A DNA stretch of 21,931 nucleotides from an uncultured Clostridia bacterium (GTDB taxonomy: Bacteria > Bacillota > Clostridia > Oscillospirales > Butyricicoccaceae): positions 1 to 21,931 of the forward strand of contig CAJUJQ010000042.1 in assembly GCA_910586575.1 (NCBI GenBank), read 5' to 3'. The notes under the pieces were generated by a model. The model was not told the DNA's origin and did not search any database. It saw only the letters and a list, made by a program, of their open reading frames with translations. Made by a program: the position numbers and the translations under genes. Shown piece by piece: positions 7,495 to 14,196 of this stretch. Positions within the stretch are counted from its first letter, which is position 1. Every line of letters starts with the position of its first letter.

Positions 7495-8934
7495 TTAGTA
7501 GGCAATGCCCCAGACAACCATCTGATGGGCAGGCTTGCCGCAAACCGGGCACACATCGCCGATTTTCTCCTGCTCAAACGGGATACAGCGGGACGGCATG
7601 CCGGTTTCTTCCTTGATTTTCTCCTCGCAGGCACGGTCGCCGCACCACATGGACTTTACAAAGCCGACGTGGTCTTTCATCAGCGCTTTCATTTCATCAA
7701 GCGTCTTGGCGGTATAGGTATGCTCCTCACGGTTCTTGAGCGCCTTCTGGAACAGCGCCTTTTGAATTTCCTCAAGCAGCTCGGGAATCACGGTTGTCAA
7801 GTCCTCGAACTTTACAACCGTCTTTTCGCGGGTATCCCGGCGCACCAGTACGCACTGCCCGTTCTCGATATCGCGCGGGCCGACCTCAAGGCGGAGCGGC
7901 ACACCCTTCATTTCGTACTCGGCATACTTCCATCCGGGGCTGTTTTCCGAAAGGTCAATCTTGGTACGGATGCCGGATTTCCGAATCGTTTCGTACAGAT
8001 CCTGCGCTTTTTCGGTCACGCCGGGTTTGTGCGACGCGACGGGAATCACCACCAGCTGTACCGGCGCAATACGGGGCGGCAGCACCAAACCTTCATTGTC
8101 GCCGTGCGTCATGATAATCGCGCCAATCATGCGGGTCGAAACGCCCCAGGAGGTCTGGTGCATATATTGCAGGGTATTATTTTTATCGGTATACTGCATA
8201 TTGAACGCCCGCGCGAAGCCATCGCCAAAGTAATGGGACGTCCCCGACTGAAGCGCCTTGCCGTCGTGCATCATTGCCTCGATGGTATAGGTTTCCACCG
8301 CGCCCGCAAAGCGTTCCTTTTCGGTTTTCTGCCCCTTGACAACCGGGATTGCAAGGTAATCCTCCGCGAAGGTCGCGTAGATATTCAGCATACGCATGGT
8401 TTCCTCGCGCGCCTCCTCCTCGGTGGCGTGCACGGTGTGGCCCTCCTGCCACCAGAATTCGCGCGAGCGCAGGAACGGGCGCGTGGTTTTCTCCCAGCGC
8501 ACAACCGAGCACCACTGGTTGTAAAGCTTGGGCAGGTCGCGCCACGAGCGGACAATCTTGGCGTAATGCTCACAGAACAGCGTTTCCGAGGTCGGACGGA
8601 CGCACAGCCGCTCCTCCAGCTTTTCCACGCCGCCGTGGGTCACCCACGCAACCTCCGGCGCGAAGCCCTCGACGTGGTCCTTTTCCTTTTGCAGCAGCGA
8701 TTCCGGGATGAAAATCGGCATTGCAACATTTTCATGCCCGGTTTCCTTGAACATCCCGTCCATAATATGCTGGATATTCTCCCAGATTGCCTGTGCGTAA
8801 GGACGCATAATGACACAGCCCTTGACCGATGAATAGTCAATCAGCTCGGCTTTTTTGACGATATCGGTATACCACTGCGCAAAGTCAACATCCATCGCGG
8901 TGATTTCGCTGACCATTTTTTTCTTGTCTGCCAT
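7495..8934 (-). CDS. proS: Prolyl-tRNA synthetase, archaeal/eukaryotic-like type
   Basis: The enzyme charges tRNA-Pro with proline. The 479-residue length, the C-terminal zinc-type domain and the last residues WGIAY mark the ProS type 3 form found in archaea, eukaryotes and a subset of bacteria. The bacterial type with its inserted editing domain is longer. Class II motifs are visible: motif 2 around VVRWEKTTRPFLRSREFWWQ and motif 3 around HGDNEGLVLPPRIAP. The substrate region RPTSETLF lies near residue 120. The zinc-type cysteines are CGDRAC and CPVCG near the C-terminus. The ATG at 8934 is preferred (start MADKKKM, as in related enzymes); an in-frame GTG 15 bases upstream lies within the ribosome-site-like AAGGTGAG. 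No T-box is seen; the upstream gap to the divergent gene is only 82 bases. Confidence 0.97.
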   Translation of the reverse strand: MADKKKMVSEITAMDVDFAQWYTDIVKKAELIDYSSVKGCVIMRPYAQAIWENIQHIMDGMFKETGHENVAMPIFIPESLLQKEKDHVEGFAPEVAWVTHGGVEKLEERLCVRPTSETLFCEHYAKIVRSWRDLPKLYNQWCSVVRWEKTTRPFLRSREFWWQEGHTVHATEEEAREETMRMLNIYATFAEDYLAIPVVKGQKTEKERFAGAVETYTIEAMMHDGKALQSGTSHYFGDGFARAFNMQYTDKNNTLQYMHQTSWGVSTRMIGAIIMTHGDNEGLVLPPRIAPVQLVVIPVASHKPGVTEKAQDLYETIRKSGIRTKIDLSENSPGWKYAEYEMKGVPLRLEVGPRDIENGQCVLVRRDTREKTVVKFEDLTTVIPELLEEIQKALFQKALKNREEHTYTAKTLDEMKALMKDHVGFVKSMWCGDRACEEKIKEETGMPSRCIPFEQEKIGDVCPVCGKPAHQMVVWGIAY

Positions 8935-9016
8935 AGCTTTCTTTCTCACCTTTTTTCTGTGATTTTCATAAATTGGGTTACATCAAAATTCATTCTTCCA
9001 GAAGGGGGTTTTTCTT

Positions 9017-9328
9017 TTGAACCTGTTCCAGTCCTTTTATGTCAAACCGGCCGCCAATGAGCTGGTCGAAACCACGGTACATATCCAGCCCGACCCGCGC
9101 CCGGCGCTGCTCGGCACGGTGCTTTCCGGAAAGAAGCCGGTGCAGGATGCGCTGGTCGCCATTTACCTTTCCGGCGGGCAGGACGCGCCCGACCAGCCGG
9201 TCGGCTCGCTCTACACTGACGAGCTGGGGCACTTCGCCTTCGGGCCGCTGGAGCCGCAGAAGCTCTATCAGGTGCGCGTCTTTAAGGCAGGCCCCTCCGC
9301 GCGGAACCTGGAGCTGGGCGACGGCTGA
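9017..9328 (+). CDS. Small carboxypeptidase-regulatory-like (transthyretin-like fold) protein
   Basis: This 103-residue protein is compatible with one beta-sandwich of the carboxypeptidase-regulatory/CnaB-like type. It reads LLGTVLSGKKPVQDALVAIY, then GSLYTDELGHFAFGPLEPQKLYQVRVFK. In such domains a 'modifiable value' strand is followed by a T-D-x-x-G-x-F-x-F turn, as here. There is no signal peptide or membrane segment, so it looks cytoplasmic. The start is a TTG at 9017 with AAGGGGG about seven bases upstream. It is divergent from proS (82-base gap) and convergent with thrS (22-base gap). Function unknown; in Clostridia similar small proteins occur near housekeeping genes, but I cannot tie this one to a process. 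Confidence 0.8.
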   Translation: MNLFQSFYVKPAANELVETTVHIQPDPRPALLGTVLSGKKPVQDALVAIYLSGGQDAPDQPVGSLYTDELGHFAFGPLEPQKLYQVRVFKAGPSARNLELGDG

Positions 9329-9350
9329 CCGCCGCCCTCCCCAAGGAAAT

Positions 9351-11102
9351 TTACTGAAGCTTGTTGTCTACCTCATAATGCAGCTTTTCGATGAACTCGG
9401 CAAGCGGCATCACGGTCGTTTTGCCGTCCTTGCGGTTGCGCACCGCAACCTGTGCGGCTTCCTGTTCCTTGTCGCCAAGCACCAGCATATAGGGCACCTT
9501 TTCGAGCTGTGCCTGACGGATTTTATATCCGATTTTCTCGTTGCGCGCGTCCATCTCGCAGCGGAAGCCAGCCGCCTCCAGCTGCTGCATAATCTCCTGC
9601 GAGAAGCCAAGATTGCGGTCGGTCATCGGCATCACCTTGACCTGCACCGGGGCAAGCCAGGTCGGGAATGCACCCGCAAAATGCTCGGTAATCACGCCGA
9701 TAAAGCGCTCGATCGAACCAAGCAGCGCACGGTGGATCATGACCGGGCGGTGTGCCGCGCCGTCTGCGCCGATATATTCCAGCTCAAAGCGCTCCGGCAT
9801 CTGGAAATCCAGCTGGATGGTGCCGCACTGCCAGGTACGTCCCAGCGAATCGGCAAGATGGAAATCGAGCTTTGGCCCATAAAACGCGCCGTCGCCCGGG
9901 TTGATCTGATAAGGCTTGCCCAGCTCTTCAATCGCGACCTGGAGCGTCTTTTCCGCAAAGTGCCAGACCTCCTCGTCACCCATATGGTCGTCCGGCATGG
10001 TGCTCAGTTCAATCTCATAGGTCAGGCCAAAGGTGGAATAAATTTCATCAAACAGCTTGACAACGTTTTTGATTTCGTCCTTCATCTGTTCAGGTGTCAT
10101 GAAAATATGCGCGTCATCCTGCGTAAAACAGCGTACACGGAAAAGCCCGTGCAGCGCCCCCGACAGCTCATGGCGGTGCACCAGCCCAAGCTCCGCCATA
10201 CGCAGCGGCAGGTCGCGGTAAGAATGCGGCTCATTCTTGTAAACCAGCATACCGCCCGGGCAGTTCATCGGCTTGACCGCGTAATCCTCGTCGTCAATAA
10301 CCGTCGTATACATGTTATCCTTATAATGGTCCCAGTGCCCGGAACGATGCCAAAGCTCCTGGTTCAGGATAATCGGCGTGGAAATTTCCACATAACCATA
10401 GCGCTTATGGCATTCGCGCCAATACTCCAGCAGCGTATTTTTCAGCGTCATGCCCTTCGGCAGGAAGAACGGGAAGCCCGGGCCTTCCTCCGCCATCATG
10501 AACAGGCCAAGGTCACGCCCCAGCTTGCGGTGGTCACGCTTTTTCGCCTCTTCGATACGGGCAAGGTAGGTATCCAGCTCGTCCTTTTTCGGGAACGCCG
10601 TGCCGTATACGCGCTGAAGCATCTTGCGGTTGGAGTCGCCGCGCCAGTACGCACCCGTGCAGCTGGTCAGCTTGATGCCGTTGCCCTTGACGCGCCCGGT
10701 CGTATCCAGGTGCGGGCCTGCGCACAGGTCGGTAAAATCGCCCTGCTTATAGAAGGAAATGACCTCGCCCTCGGGCAGGTCGTTAATCAGCTCGACCTTG
10801 TACGGCTCGCCGCGCTCCTGCATGAACCTGACCGCCTCATCACGCGGCAGCTCGAAGCGTTCCAGCGGCAGCTTTTCCTTGCAGATCTTACGCATTTCGG
10901 CTTCGATCGCGTCCAAATTTTCCTGCGTGAAAGAAAACGGCGCGTCAAAGTCATAATAGAACCCGTTCTCAATCGAAGGGCCAATTGCAAGCTTGACCTC
11001 GGGGTACAGGCGCTTGACCGCCTGCGCCAGGATATGGGATACCGTATGACGGTACGTGTCGCGGTATTCCTTGTTTTCAAACGTAAACTGATTGTCTGCC
11101 AT
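9351..11102 (-). CDS. thrS: Threonyl-tRNA synthetase (form without TGS domain)
   Basis: The enzyme charges tRNA-Thr and removes mischarged serine. The 583-residue protein begins directly with the editing (N2) domain: HTVSHILAQAVKRLYP (HxxxH) and DLCAGPHLDTTG hold its histidine and cysteine ligands. The usual ~60-residue TGS domain is missing, which accounts for the short length against ~640 residues. The class II core shows the zinc residues Cys (MNCPGGM), His (GLVHRHELSGALHGLFRVR) and His (PVMIHRALLGS), plus motif 2 around FRVRCFTQDDAHIF. The C-terminal anticodon-binding domain begins near APVQVKVMPMTD. The start ATG at 11102 has GGAGG ten bases upstream; the frame stays open further upstream through the leader but is not coding there. 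A T-box leader controls expression. Confidence 0.97.
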   Translation of the reverse strand: MADNQFTFENKEYRDTYRHTVSHILAQAVKRLYPEVKLAIGPSIENGFYYDFDAPFSFTQENLDAIEAEMRKICKEKLPLERFELPRDEAVRFMQERGEPYKVELINDLPEGEVISFYKQGDFTDLCAGPHLDTTGRVKGNGIKLTSCTGAYWRGDSNRKMLQRVYGTAFPKKDELDTYLARIEEAKKRDHRKLGRDLGLFMMAEEGPGFPFFLPKGMTLKNTLLEYWRECHKRYGYVEISTPIILNQELWHRSGHWDHYKDNMYTTVIDDEDYAVKPMNCPGGMLVYKNEPHSYRDLPLRMAELGLVHRHELSGALHGLFRVRCFTQDDAHIFMTPEQMKDEIKNVVKLFDEIYSTFGLTYEIELSTMPDDHMGDEEVWHFAEKTLQVAIEELGKPYQINPGDGAFYGPKLDFHLADSLGRTWQCGTIQLDFQMPERFELEYIGADGAAHRPVMIHRALLGSIERFIGVITEHFAGAFPTWLAPVQVKVMPMTDRNLGFSQEIMQQLEAAGFRCEMDARNEKIGYKIRQAQLEKVPYMLVLGDKEQEAAQVAVRNRKDGKTTVMPLAEFIEKLHYEVDNKLQ

Positions 11103-11143
11103 TGTGAATTTACCTCCGTTTCCGAATCTCCGCGGGGAGGGTG

Positions 11144-11185
11144 AAAAAAACGCCCCACCCCTGCTGTTATTCCAGGGGTGAGACG
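11144..11185 (-). terminator. T-box attenuator terminator of thrS
   Basis: A 13-bp stem (11151-11163 with 11173-11185, two G-U pairs) is followed by seven Ts (11144-11150) on the minus strand, immediately 3' of the T-box core and 42 bases before the thrS start. Confidence 0.93.
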
Positions 11186-11433
11186 TACAGTCCCACGGTT
11201 CCACCCTGCTTGCACAGCGCCGCCCCAGAGAGGGACAAGCCGTGCCGCTCGGTGCTGTTAACGGGAGCAGCCCGTCGCGGGATATCGGCATGGGTGCTTT
11301 CCCCCGCGCGGCTCGGGAACCGGTAGGCATGTCTCGCTTTGCCATGCGCCGCTTTCAGCCGGGGCGTGCGCTCTCTGTCAGACAAAGCCGATGAGACGGG
11401 CCTTTTTCCTTCATCGCCTTTTGGTTTCAAATT
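11144..11433 (-). ncRNA. T-box riboswitch leader of thrS (threonine)
   Basis: This leader senses uncharged tRNA-Thr and prevents termination when threonine charging is low. The T-box core AGGGTGGAACCGTGGGA is at 11191-11207, followed by the terminator hairpin and T7. Stem I can be traced: arm 11383-11397 (with CAAAGC and GAGAC, plus-strand reading) pairs with 11331-11342. AGGC/GCCT closes next to the specifier. The triplet after GCCT on the RNA is ACC (11322-11324), a threonine codon, fitting thrS. The AGAGAG and GGCTGAAAG elements in the apical part of Stem I are also recognisable. The predicted transcription start is near 11433. Confidence 0.95.
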
Positions 11434-11439
11434 AAGTTT

Positions 11440-11468
11440 ATTTTACACCGCGCCTTCCGGTTTGTCAA
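11440..11468 (-). promoter_or_regulatory. Sigma-A promoter of the thrS T-box transcript, inside the end of the ycxB-like gene
   Basis: On the minus strand a perfect -35 TTGACA (11463-11468) is 17 bases from the -10 TAAAAT (11440-11445). The first three bases of the -10 are the TAA stop codon of the upstream gene (11443-11445). Transcription would start near 11433, right at the beginning of the T-box. Confidence 0.88.
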
Positions 11469-12018
11469 CGGTAGATTCCGGATTTTTTTCGGCTTTCGCC
11501 GCTTCAATTTTGGCGGAAATGCCGGTGACGAAATCGGCGCGCGCCTGTCCGTCCGCAAACGCGCGGTGCGGGATAATCAGCGCCGACACATCGTCCAGGA
11601 ACAGGTAAATGTCCTCCTTGTCGTCCACAATCTTACTGAACGCGCTGTATTCATAGCTGGAATGCTCTTCCTCGCCGACCAGCGTGCAGGTTTTCTCGTC
11701 CATAGTAAAGGTCTTTTGACCGCAGATGGATTTGCTGGACGCGGTTTTCAGGGTACGATCCACGTTTTTGCGGACGTTGTGCACAATGCGCTTGGGAAGG
11801 AATTTATAAACCAGCGCCGCCGCAATGCCGTAAACCACCACCGCCAGCGGGGTAAAGGAATCCAGCGCCAGCATCAAAACCAGCCCGCCGAAAAAGACCA
11901 GCATCGTGCCGCCCATACGCAGCTTTTGGGTAGATTTCTGGATAACGGGGTCATGCTCATAAAAGTAAAGATTTAATGCTACGAAATCCTCAGGGGTAAT
12001 ATCGTAGGTATACTGCAT
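11443..12018 (-). CDS. YcxB-like membrane protein
   Basis: This 191-residue protein has two adjacent transmembrane helices (~36-52 and ~56-72, MLVFFGGLVLMLAL and LAVVVYGIAAALVYKFL) between a short N-terminal region (YDITPEDFVALNLYFYEHDP) and a soluble C-terminal domain. The C-terminal domain (KTFTMDEKTCTLVGEEEHSSY, then FSKIVDDKEDIYLFLDD and IIPHRAF) fits the YcxB/YcxB-like pattern, a family of unknown biochemical role. The charged tail (~170-191) is probably disordered. The ATG at 12018 has GGAGG ten bases upstream. The last ~25 bases double as the thrS promoter. No clear promoter of its own was found. No partner gene is obvious; the neighbour upstream is an Rpn nuclease-family gene 126 bases away. 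Confidence 0.8.
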   Translation of the reverse strand: MQYTYDITPEDFVALNLYFYEHDPVIQKSTQKLRMGGTMLVFFGGLVLMLALDSFTPLAVVVYGIAAALVYKFLPKRIVHNVRKNVDRTLKTASSKSICGQKTFTMDEKTCTLVGEEEHSSYEYSAFSKIVDDKEDIYLFLDDVSALIIPHRAFADGQARADFVTGISAKIEAAKAEKNPESTVDKPEGAV

Positions 12019-12043
12019 AACGGCAGCACCTCCATTTATTCAT

Positions 12044-12144
12044 TCAAATTCTATTGGGACGCAGCAGGGGATTTTTGCCGGTCATGGCCTCCCCGCTGAA
12101 ATCATCCGGGCTGTCCGCAACAGCTGTGCCGTCCGAAAACCGCT
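12044..12144 (-). other. Gap between rpn-like and ycxB-like genes; possible fragment of an old coding frame
   Basis: No complete gene is present. One minus-strand frame reads without stops from inside the rpn-like gene end to a TGA at 12044 and looks protein-like (SDGTAVADSPDDFSGEAMTG, then KNPLLRPNRI). It has no start or ribosome site and could be the leftover 3' end of a lost gene, or chance. Confidence 0.3.
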
Positions 12145-13020
12145 TTACTGACGAAGAGACAATACCTCTTCAAGAGAAAGCCCCGAATACCTGGCAATCG
12201 CTTCAGGCCGCAATTCCCCATCGGTCAGCATGCATCTTGCGGTTTCAATGGCTTTTTTCCATTCACCTTTCTGTATGCCGATTTGCTCACCCTTTTGTAT
12301 GCCGATTTGCTCACCTTTCTGTATGCCTATTTTCTCACCTTCCCGGTAGCTCTCTGCACACATATCTTCAAGCATCTTACACATTATCGCGTTTCCCTCC
12401 TTACTTTCCTTGAAAAACCGGACGCGATCAGCCAGCGCCTTATAGTGCATATCCGCCGCATCTGTACAGGAAAAATCATGCATCAGCTTTCCAATCGGCG
12501 AATCTCCCCGATATGCTCCATTCACATACAGGATATGCGCACCATCGTCAAAAAGCTGGCTATCCTCCACGATACAGCGTTCAATGTGGCTGACTGGGCG
12601 TCCTTTGCCCAGCACGTCATTTTCCGTGATAAAAATGGTATAGGTATCCGGGATATCCTCAAAGTCTGTCCCTTTTTCCGTCCATTTTGCATCCATCATG
12701 CTGCTGTTAAACCTTGCGCGGCGCTGTCCCGCACCCCTATCGTCCCGCTGAATTTCAATATCATATTTTCGGCCCATACCGTCCACTGCAAGGACATCCA
12801 GCCGGACCGACCGTTTCAGTAAATTTACCAAAAACACCTGTGTATGGACTTCCGTAACGTATAAATCCGGTTTTTCTAAAATAATCCGCAGCACCAGCTC
12901 CGCACAGGCGGGGTCACCCTCAAAGCACTTTGTCATAAAATCGTCATCCAGCAGGCGGAACATCCGAATCCGCTGTAAATCCTCCTCGCGTGCATGGCTT
13001 CTTCCTCCGGCTGTCGTCAC
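12145..13020 (-). CDS. Rpn-family PD-(D/E)XK nuclease / putative transposase
   Basis: This 291-residue protein belongs to the Rpn / PD-(D/E)XK nuclease-transposase group; the family is linked to RecA-independent recombination. The N-terminal part FRLLDDDFMTKCFEGDPACAELVLRIIL is typical. The nuclease core has VRLDVLAVDGMGRKYDIEIQ with D75 and E89-x-Q91, i.e. the E-x-Q variant of the E-x-K motif common in this family. Later conserved stretches are YTIFITENDVLGKG and ILYVNGAYRG. The C-terminal part contains three 8-residue repeats (GEQIGIQK type) near residues 229-252. The start is a GTG at 13020 with GGGAGG nine bases upstream. A strong promoter sits at 13044-13072. No terminal inverted repeats were found next to it, so it is not evidently part of an active mobile element. 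Confidence 0.88.
   Translation of the reverse strand: MTTAGGRSHAREEDLQRIRMFRLLDDDFMTKCFEGDPACAELVLRIILEKPDLYVTEVHTQVFLVNLLKRSVRLDVLAVDGMGRKYDIEIQRDDRGAGQRRARFNSSMMDAKWTEKGTDFEDIPDTYTIFITENDVLGKGRPVSHIERCIVEDSQLFDDGAHILYVNGAYRGDSPIGKLMHDFSCTDAADMHYKALADRVRFFKESKEGNAIMCKMLEDMCAESYREGEKIGIQKGEQIGIQKGEQIGIQKGEWKKAIETARCMLTDGELRPEAIARYSGLSLEEVLSLRQ
12264..12335 (-). repeat. Three 24-bp tandem repeats inside the rpn-like gene
   Basis: Three units of 24 bases (12264-12287, 12288-12311, 12312-12335) encode GE(K/Q)IGIQK three times. The units differ by a few bases. A change in copy number keeps the reading frame, so the repeat can vary protein length without breaking it. Confidence 0.95.
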
Positions 13021-13043
13021 GGGCGCTCACCTCCCTTGACTTT

Positions 13044-13072
13044 ATATTATCATAGTCCCTGCATTTTTTCAA
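13044..13072 (-). promoter_or_regulatory. Extended -10 promoter of the rpn-like gene
   Basis: On the minus strand the -35 TTGAAA (13067-13072) is 17 bases from the -10 TAATAT (13044-13049). The -10 is preceded by TGA, giving the TGn extended form. Transcription near 13037 leaves a short leader carrying GGGAGG before the GTG start. Confidence 0.85.
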
Positions 13073-13150
13073 GGGCTGTCGTGGCCTATACCGCGGCAGG
13101 TCCCAGGCATTTTTGTAAAATTTTCCACAACAGCAAGACCATCCTGCATG

Positions 13151-13197
13151 AAAAAGGCGCGCGGCCACGGGGCATACCCTCCCTGTCAGCCGCGCGC
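13151..13197 (-). terminator. Terminator of the interrupted hypothetical gene
   Basis: A 9-bp GC stem (GCGCGCGGC 13157-13165 with GCCGCGCGC 13189-13197) has a 23-base apical region that can pair further. It is followed on the minus strand by CC and five Ts (13151-13155). It lies 16-60 bases after the stop codon at 13213. Confidence 0.88.
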
Positions 13198-13212
13198 TTC
13201 TCATTTCTCTTT

Positions 13213-14064
13213 TCAAAATTTATCCGTCGGCCTTCCTGGCTTCATAGCGGACTGTGCCAGCTGAAAGATGGAAATTCCGTCCATACCGGGCAAAAAAAAC
13301 CGGTACCCCATGGTATTGTCAATCCCGTTTTCGCGGTCGTAAGGATTCAGCGCCGCCGCTTCCAGGATTTTCTCCGGCAGGCCCGTACAGCCGGGGTAGG
13401 AAATCGCGAGCGTCCATCCTTTCTCTTCCGTCCTTACCCAGAAAAAGCCGTTATTGATCTGGATACGCTCCACCGGTTTCCCCCACGGCGTTTGTTCGGG
13501 GACAGGAAACGCGCCGAAGTATTCCGGGCAAATTTCCATACCGAAAACCGCCTCACTCGGCAGCGATGCCCCATCCGGCAGGGGTAGCCCCTGCTCCGAC
13601 AGGTATTTATGGATTTCGTACTCAACAACATGCCAACCCTTGTCGAAATAATCTTGATACCTGTAAATCAGCACCCTAGTGCTCCATCCGACCAAAAATC
13701 GAACTCGTTCTTGGGCTGGATTTCCGCATGGCTACGTTATCGTCCTTGACGGGCGTCAGCCCGCCTGCGTCCTCTGCCTTGCCCTGCGAAAATCCCGCTC
13801 CAAGCCCAAGTCCGCTTTCTGACTGAATGGAGCACTAGACGCGTCTGAGAGCGGTATCCCATACGATTTTGCCTGCGCTGAAATGACAGGGGTATCCCTC
13901 ATCACAGCGTAGAACTCCGACCCGATGCTGCCGTTTCTCAGCCCCTCGGTGAAAATATAGTATACACCCGGACATTCTTCCTCAATCATGCGAATTTTGT
14001 CGTATTTCTTCTCAAATACCTTGTATTCCGGCAACATTTTTGCTGCCTTTCCTCTTTCTGCCAT
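13213..14064 (-). pseudogene. Hypothetical gene split by a MITE-like insertion
   Basis: Two minus-strand frames are the halves of one gene. The N-terminal half begins at ATG 14064 (AGGGGG six bases upstream) and reads YKVFEKKYDKIRMIEEECPG ... YYIFTEGLRNGSIGSEFYAV until SDAS, then runs into the element and stops at 13756. The C-terminal half (from 13675 down to 13213) reads RVLIYRYQDYFDKGWHVVEY ... PGMDGISIFQLAQ. Removing 159 bases (one CTAG plus the 155-bp element) joins them in frame as ...SDAS-RVLIYRYQ..., giving 230 residues. The only start for the C-terminal half is a TTG inside the element without a ribosome site, so that half is probably not translated. I do not recognise the family; the sequence looks soluble and globular. 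It has its own promoter (14125-14153) and terminator (13151-13197), and is divergent from a small Xre regulator. Confidence 0.82.
13676..13838. mobile_element. MITE-like 155-bp element with long imperfect inverted repeats and CTAG target duplication
   Basis: The element core is 13680-13834. It begins TGCTCCATCC and ends with the inverted counterpart ATGGAGCA. The two ends stay similar as imperfect inverted repeats for about 50 bases; shared blocks read from each end include TTGGGCT and GATTTYCGCAKGGC. The centre has a small GGGC-GTCA-GCCC hairpin, so the whole element can fold into one long hairpin. CTAG occurs on both sides (13676-13679 and 13835-13838); CTAG is palindromic, so it may be a target duplication, part of the inverted repeat, or both. 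It encodes no transposase and would need one in trans. Confidence 0.8.
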
Positions 14065-14082
14065 ATCCTTCCCCCTGTCTGT

Positions 14083-14142
14083 TATACGTATATTCGTATT
14101 ACAGTTTTACGTATTTCTATTTATACAATATACCATAATACG
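14083..14142. promoter_or_regulatory. Candidate operator cluster (CGTAT/ATACG half-sites)
   Basis: The AT-rich divergent region contains a perfect 10-bp palindrome TATACGTATA (14083-14092) and further copies of CGTAT at 14095-14099 and 14110-14114, and ATACG at 14138-14142. They lie over and downstream of the minus-strand promoter and just upstream of the Xre gene. They may be binding sites for that regulator (inference). Confidence 0.45.
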
Positions 14143-14153
14143 TTTCATGTCAA
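14125..14153 (-). promoter_or_regulatory. Promoter of the interrupted hypothetical gene
   Basis: On the minus strand a perfect -35 TTGACA (14148-14153) is 17 bases from the -10 TATTGT (14125-14130). An alternative -10 (TATAAA) lies three bases further on. Confidence 0.75.
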
Positions 14154-14175
14154 CATAATAATTTGATGATATACT
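14148..14175 (+). promoter_or_regulatory. Candidate promoter of the Xre-type regulator
   Basis: A good -10 TATACT is at 14170-14175. The best -35 on offer is TGTCAA (14148-14153), 16 bases upstream, which is the complement of the -35 of the divergent promoter. The two promoters therefore overlap back to back and could exclude each other. Confidence 0.5.
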
Positions 14176-14196
14176 ATCCTTAGAAAGGATGATTCT

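Noticed and set aside
8950..9016. T-box or other riboswitch for proS
   Set aside because: The gap to the divergent gene is too short for a T-box and contains no T-box core sequence.
9039..11144. A 701-codon plus-strand open frame
   Set aside because: It lies antisense to thrS across its whole length. thrS has full motif support, and the opposite frame is His/Arg/Leu-rich with no domain, typical of a GC-rich shadow frame.
11103..11345. N-terminal extension of ThrRS
   Set aside because: The open frame continues through the T-box leader; conserved RNA motifs and the GGAGG before ATG 11102 show it is untranslated.
12264..12335. Possible CRISPR-like array
   Set aside because: The 24-bp units are directly adjacent with no spacers and are in frame within a protein-coding gene.
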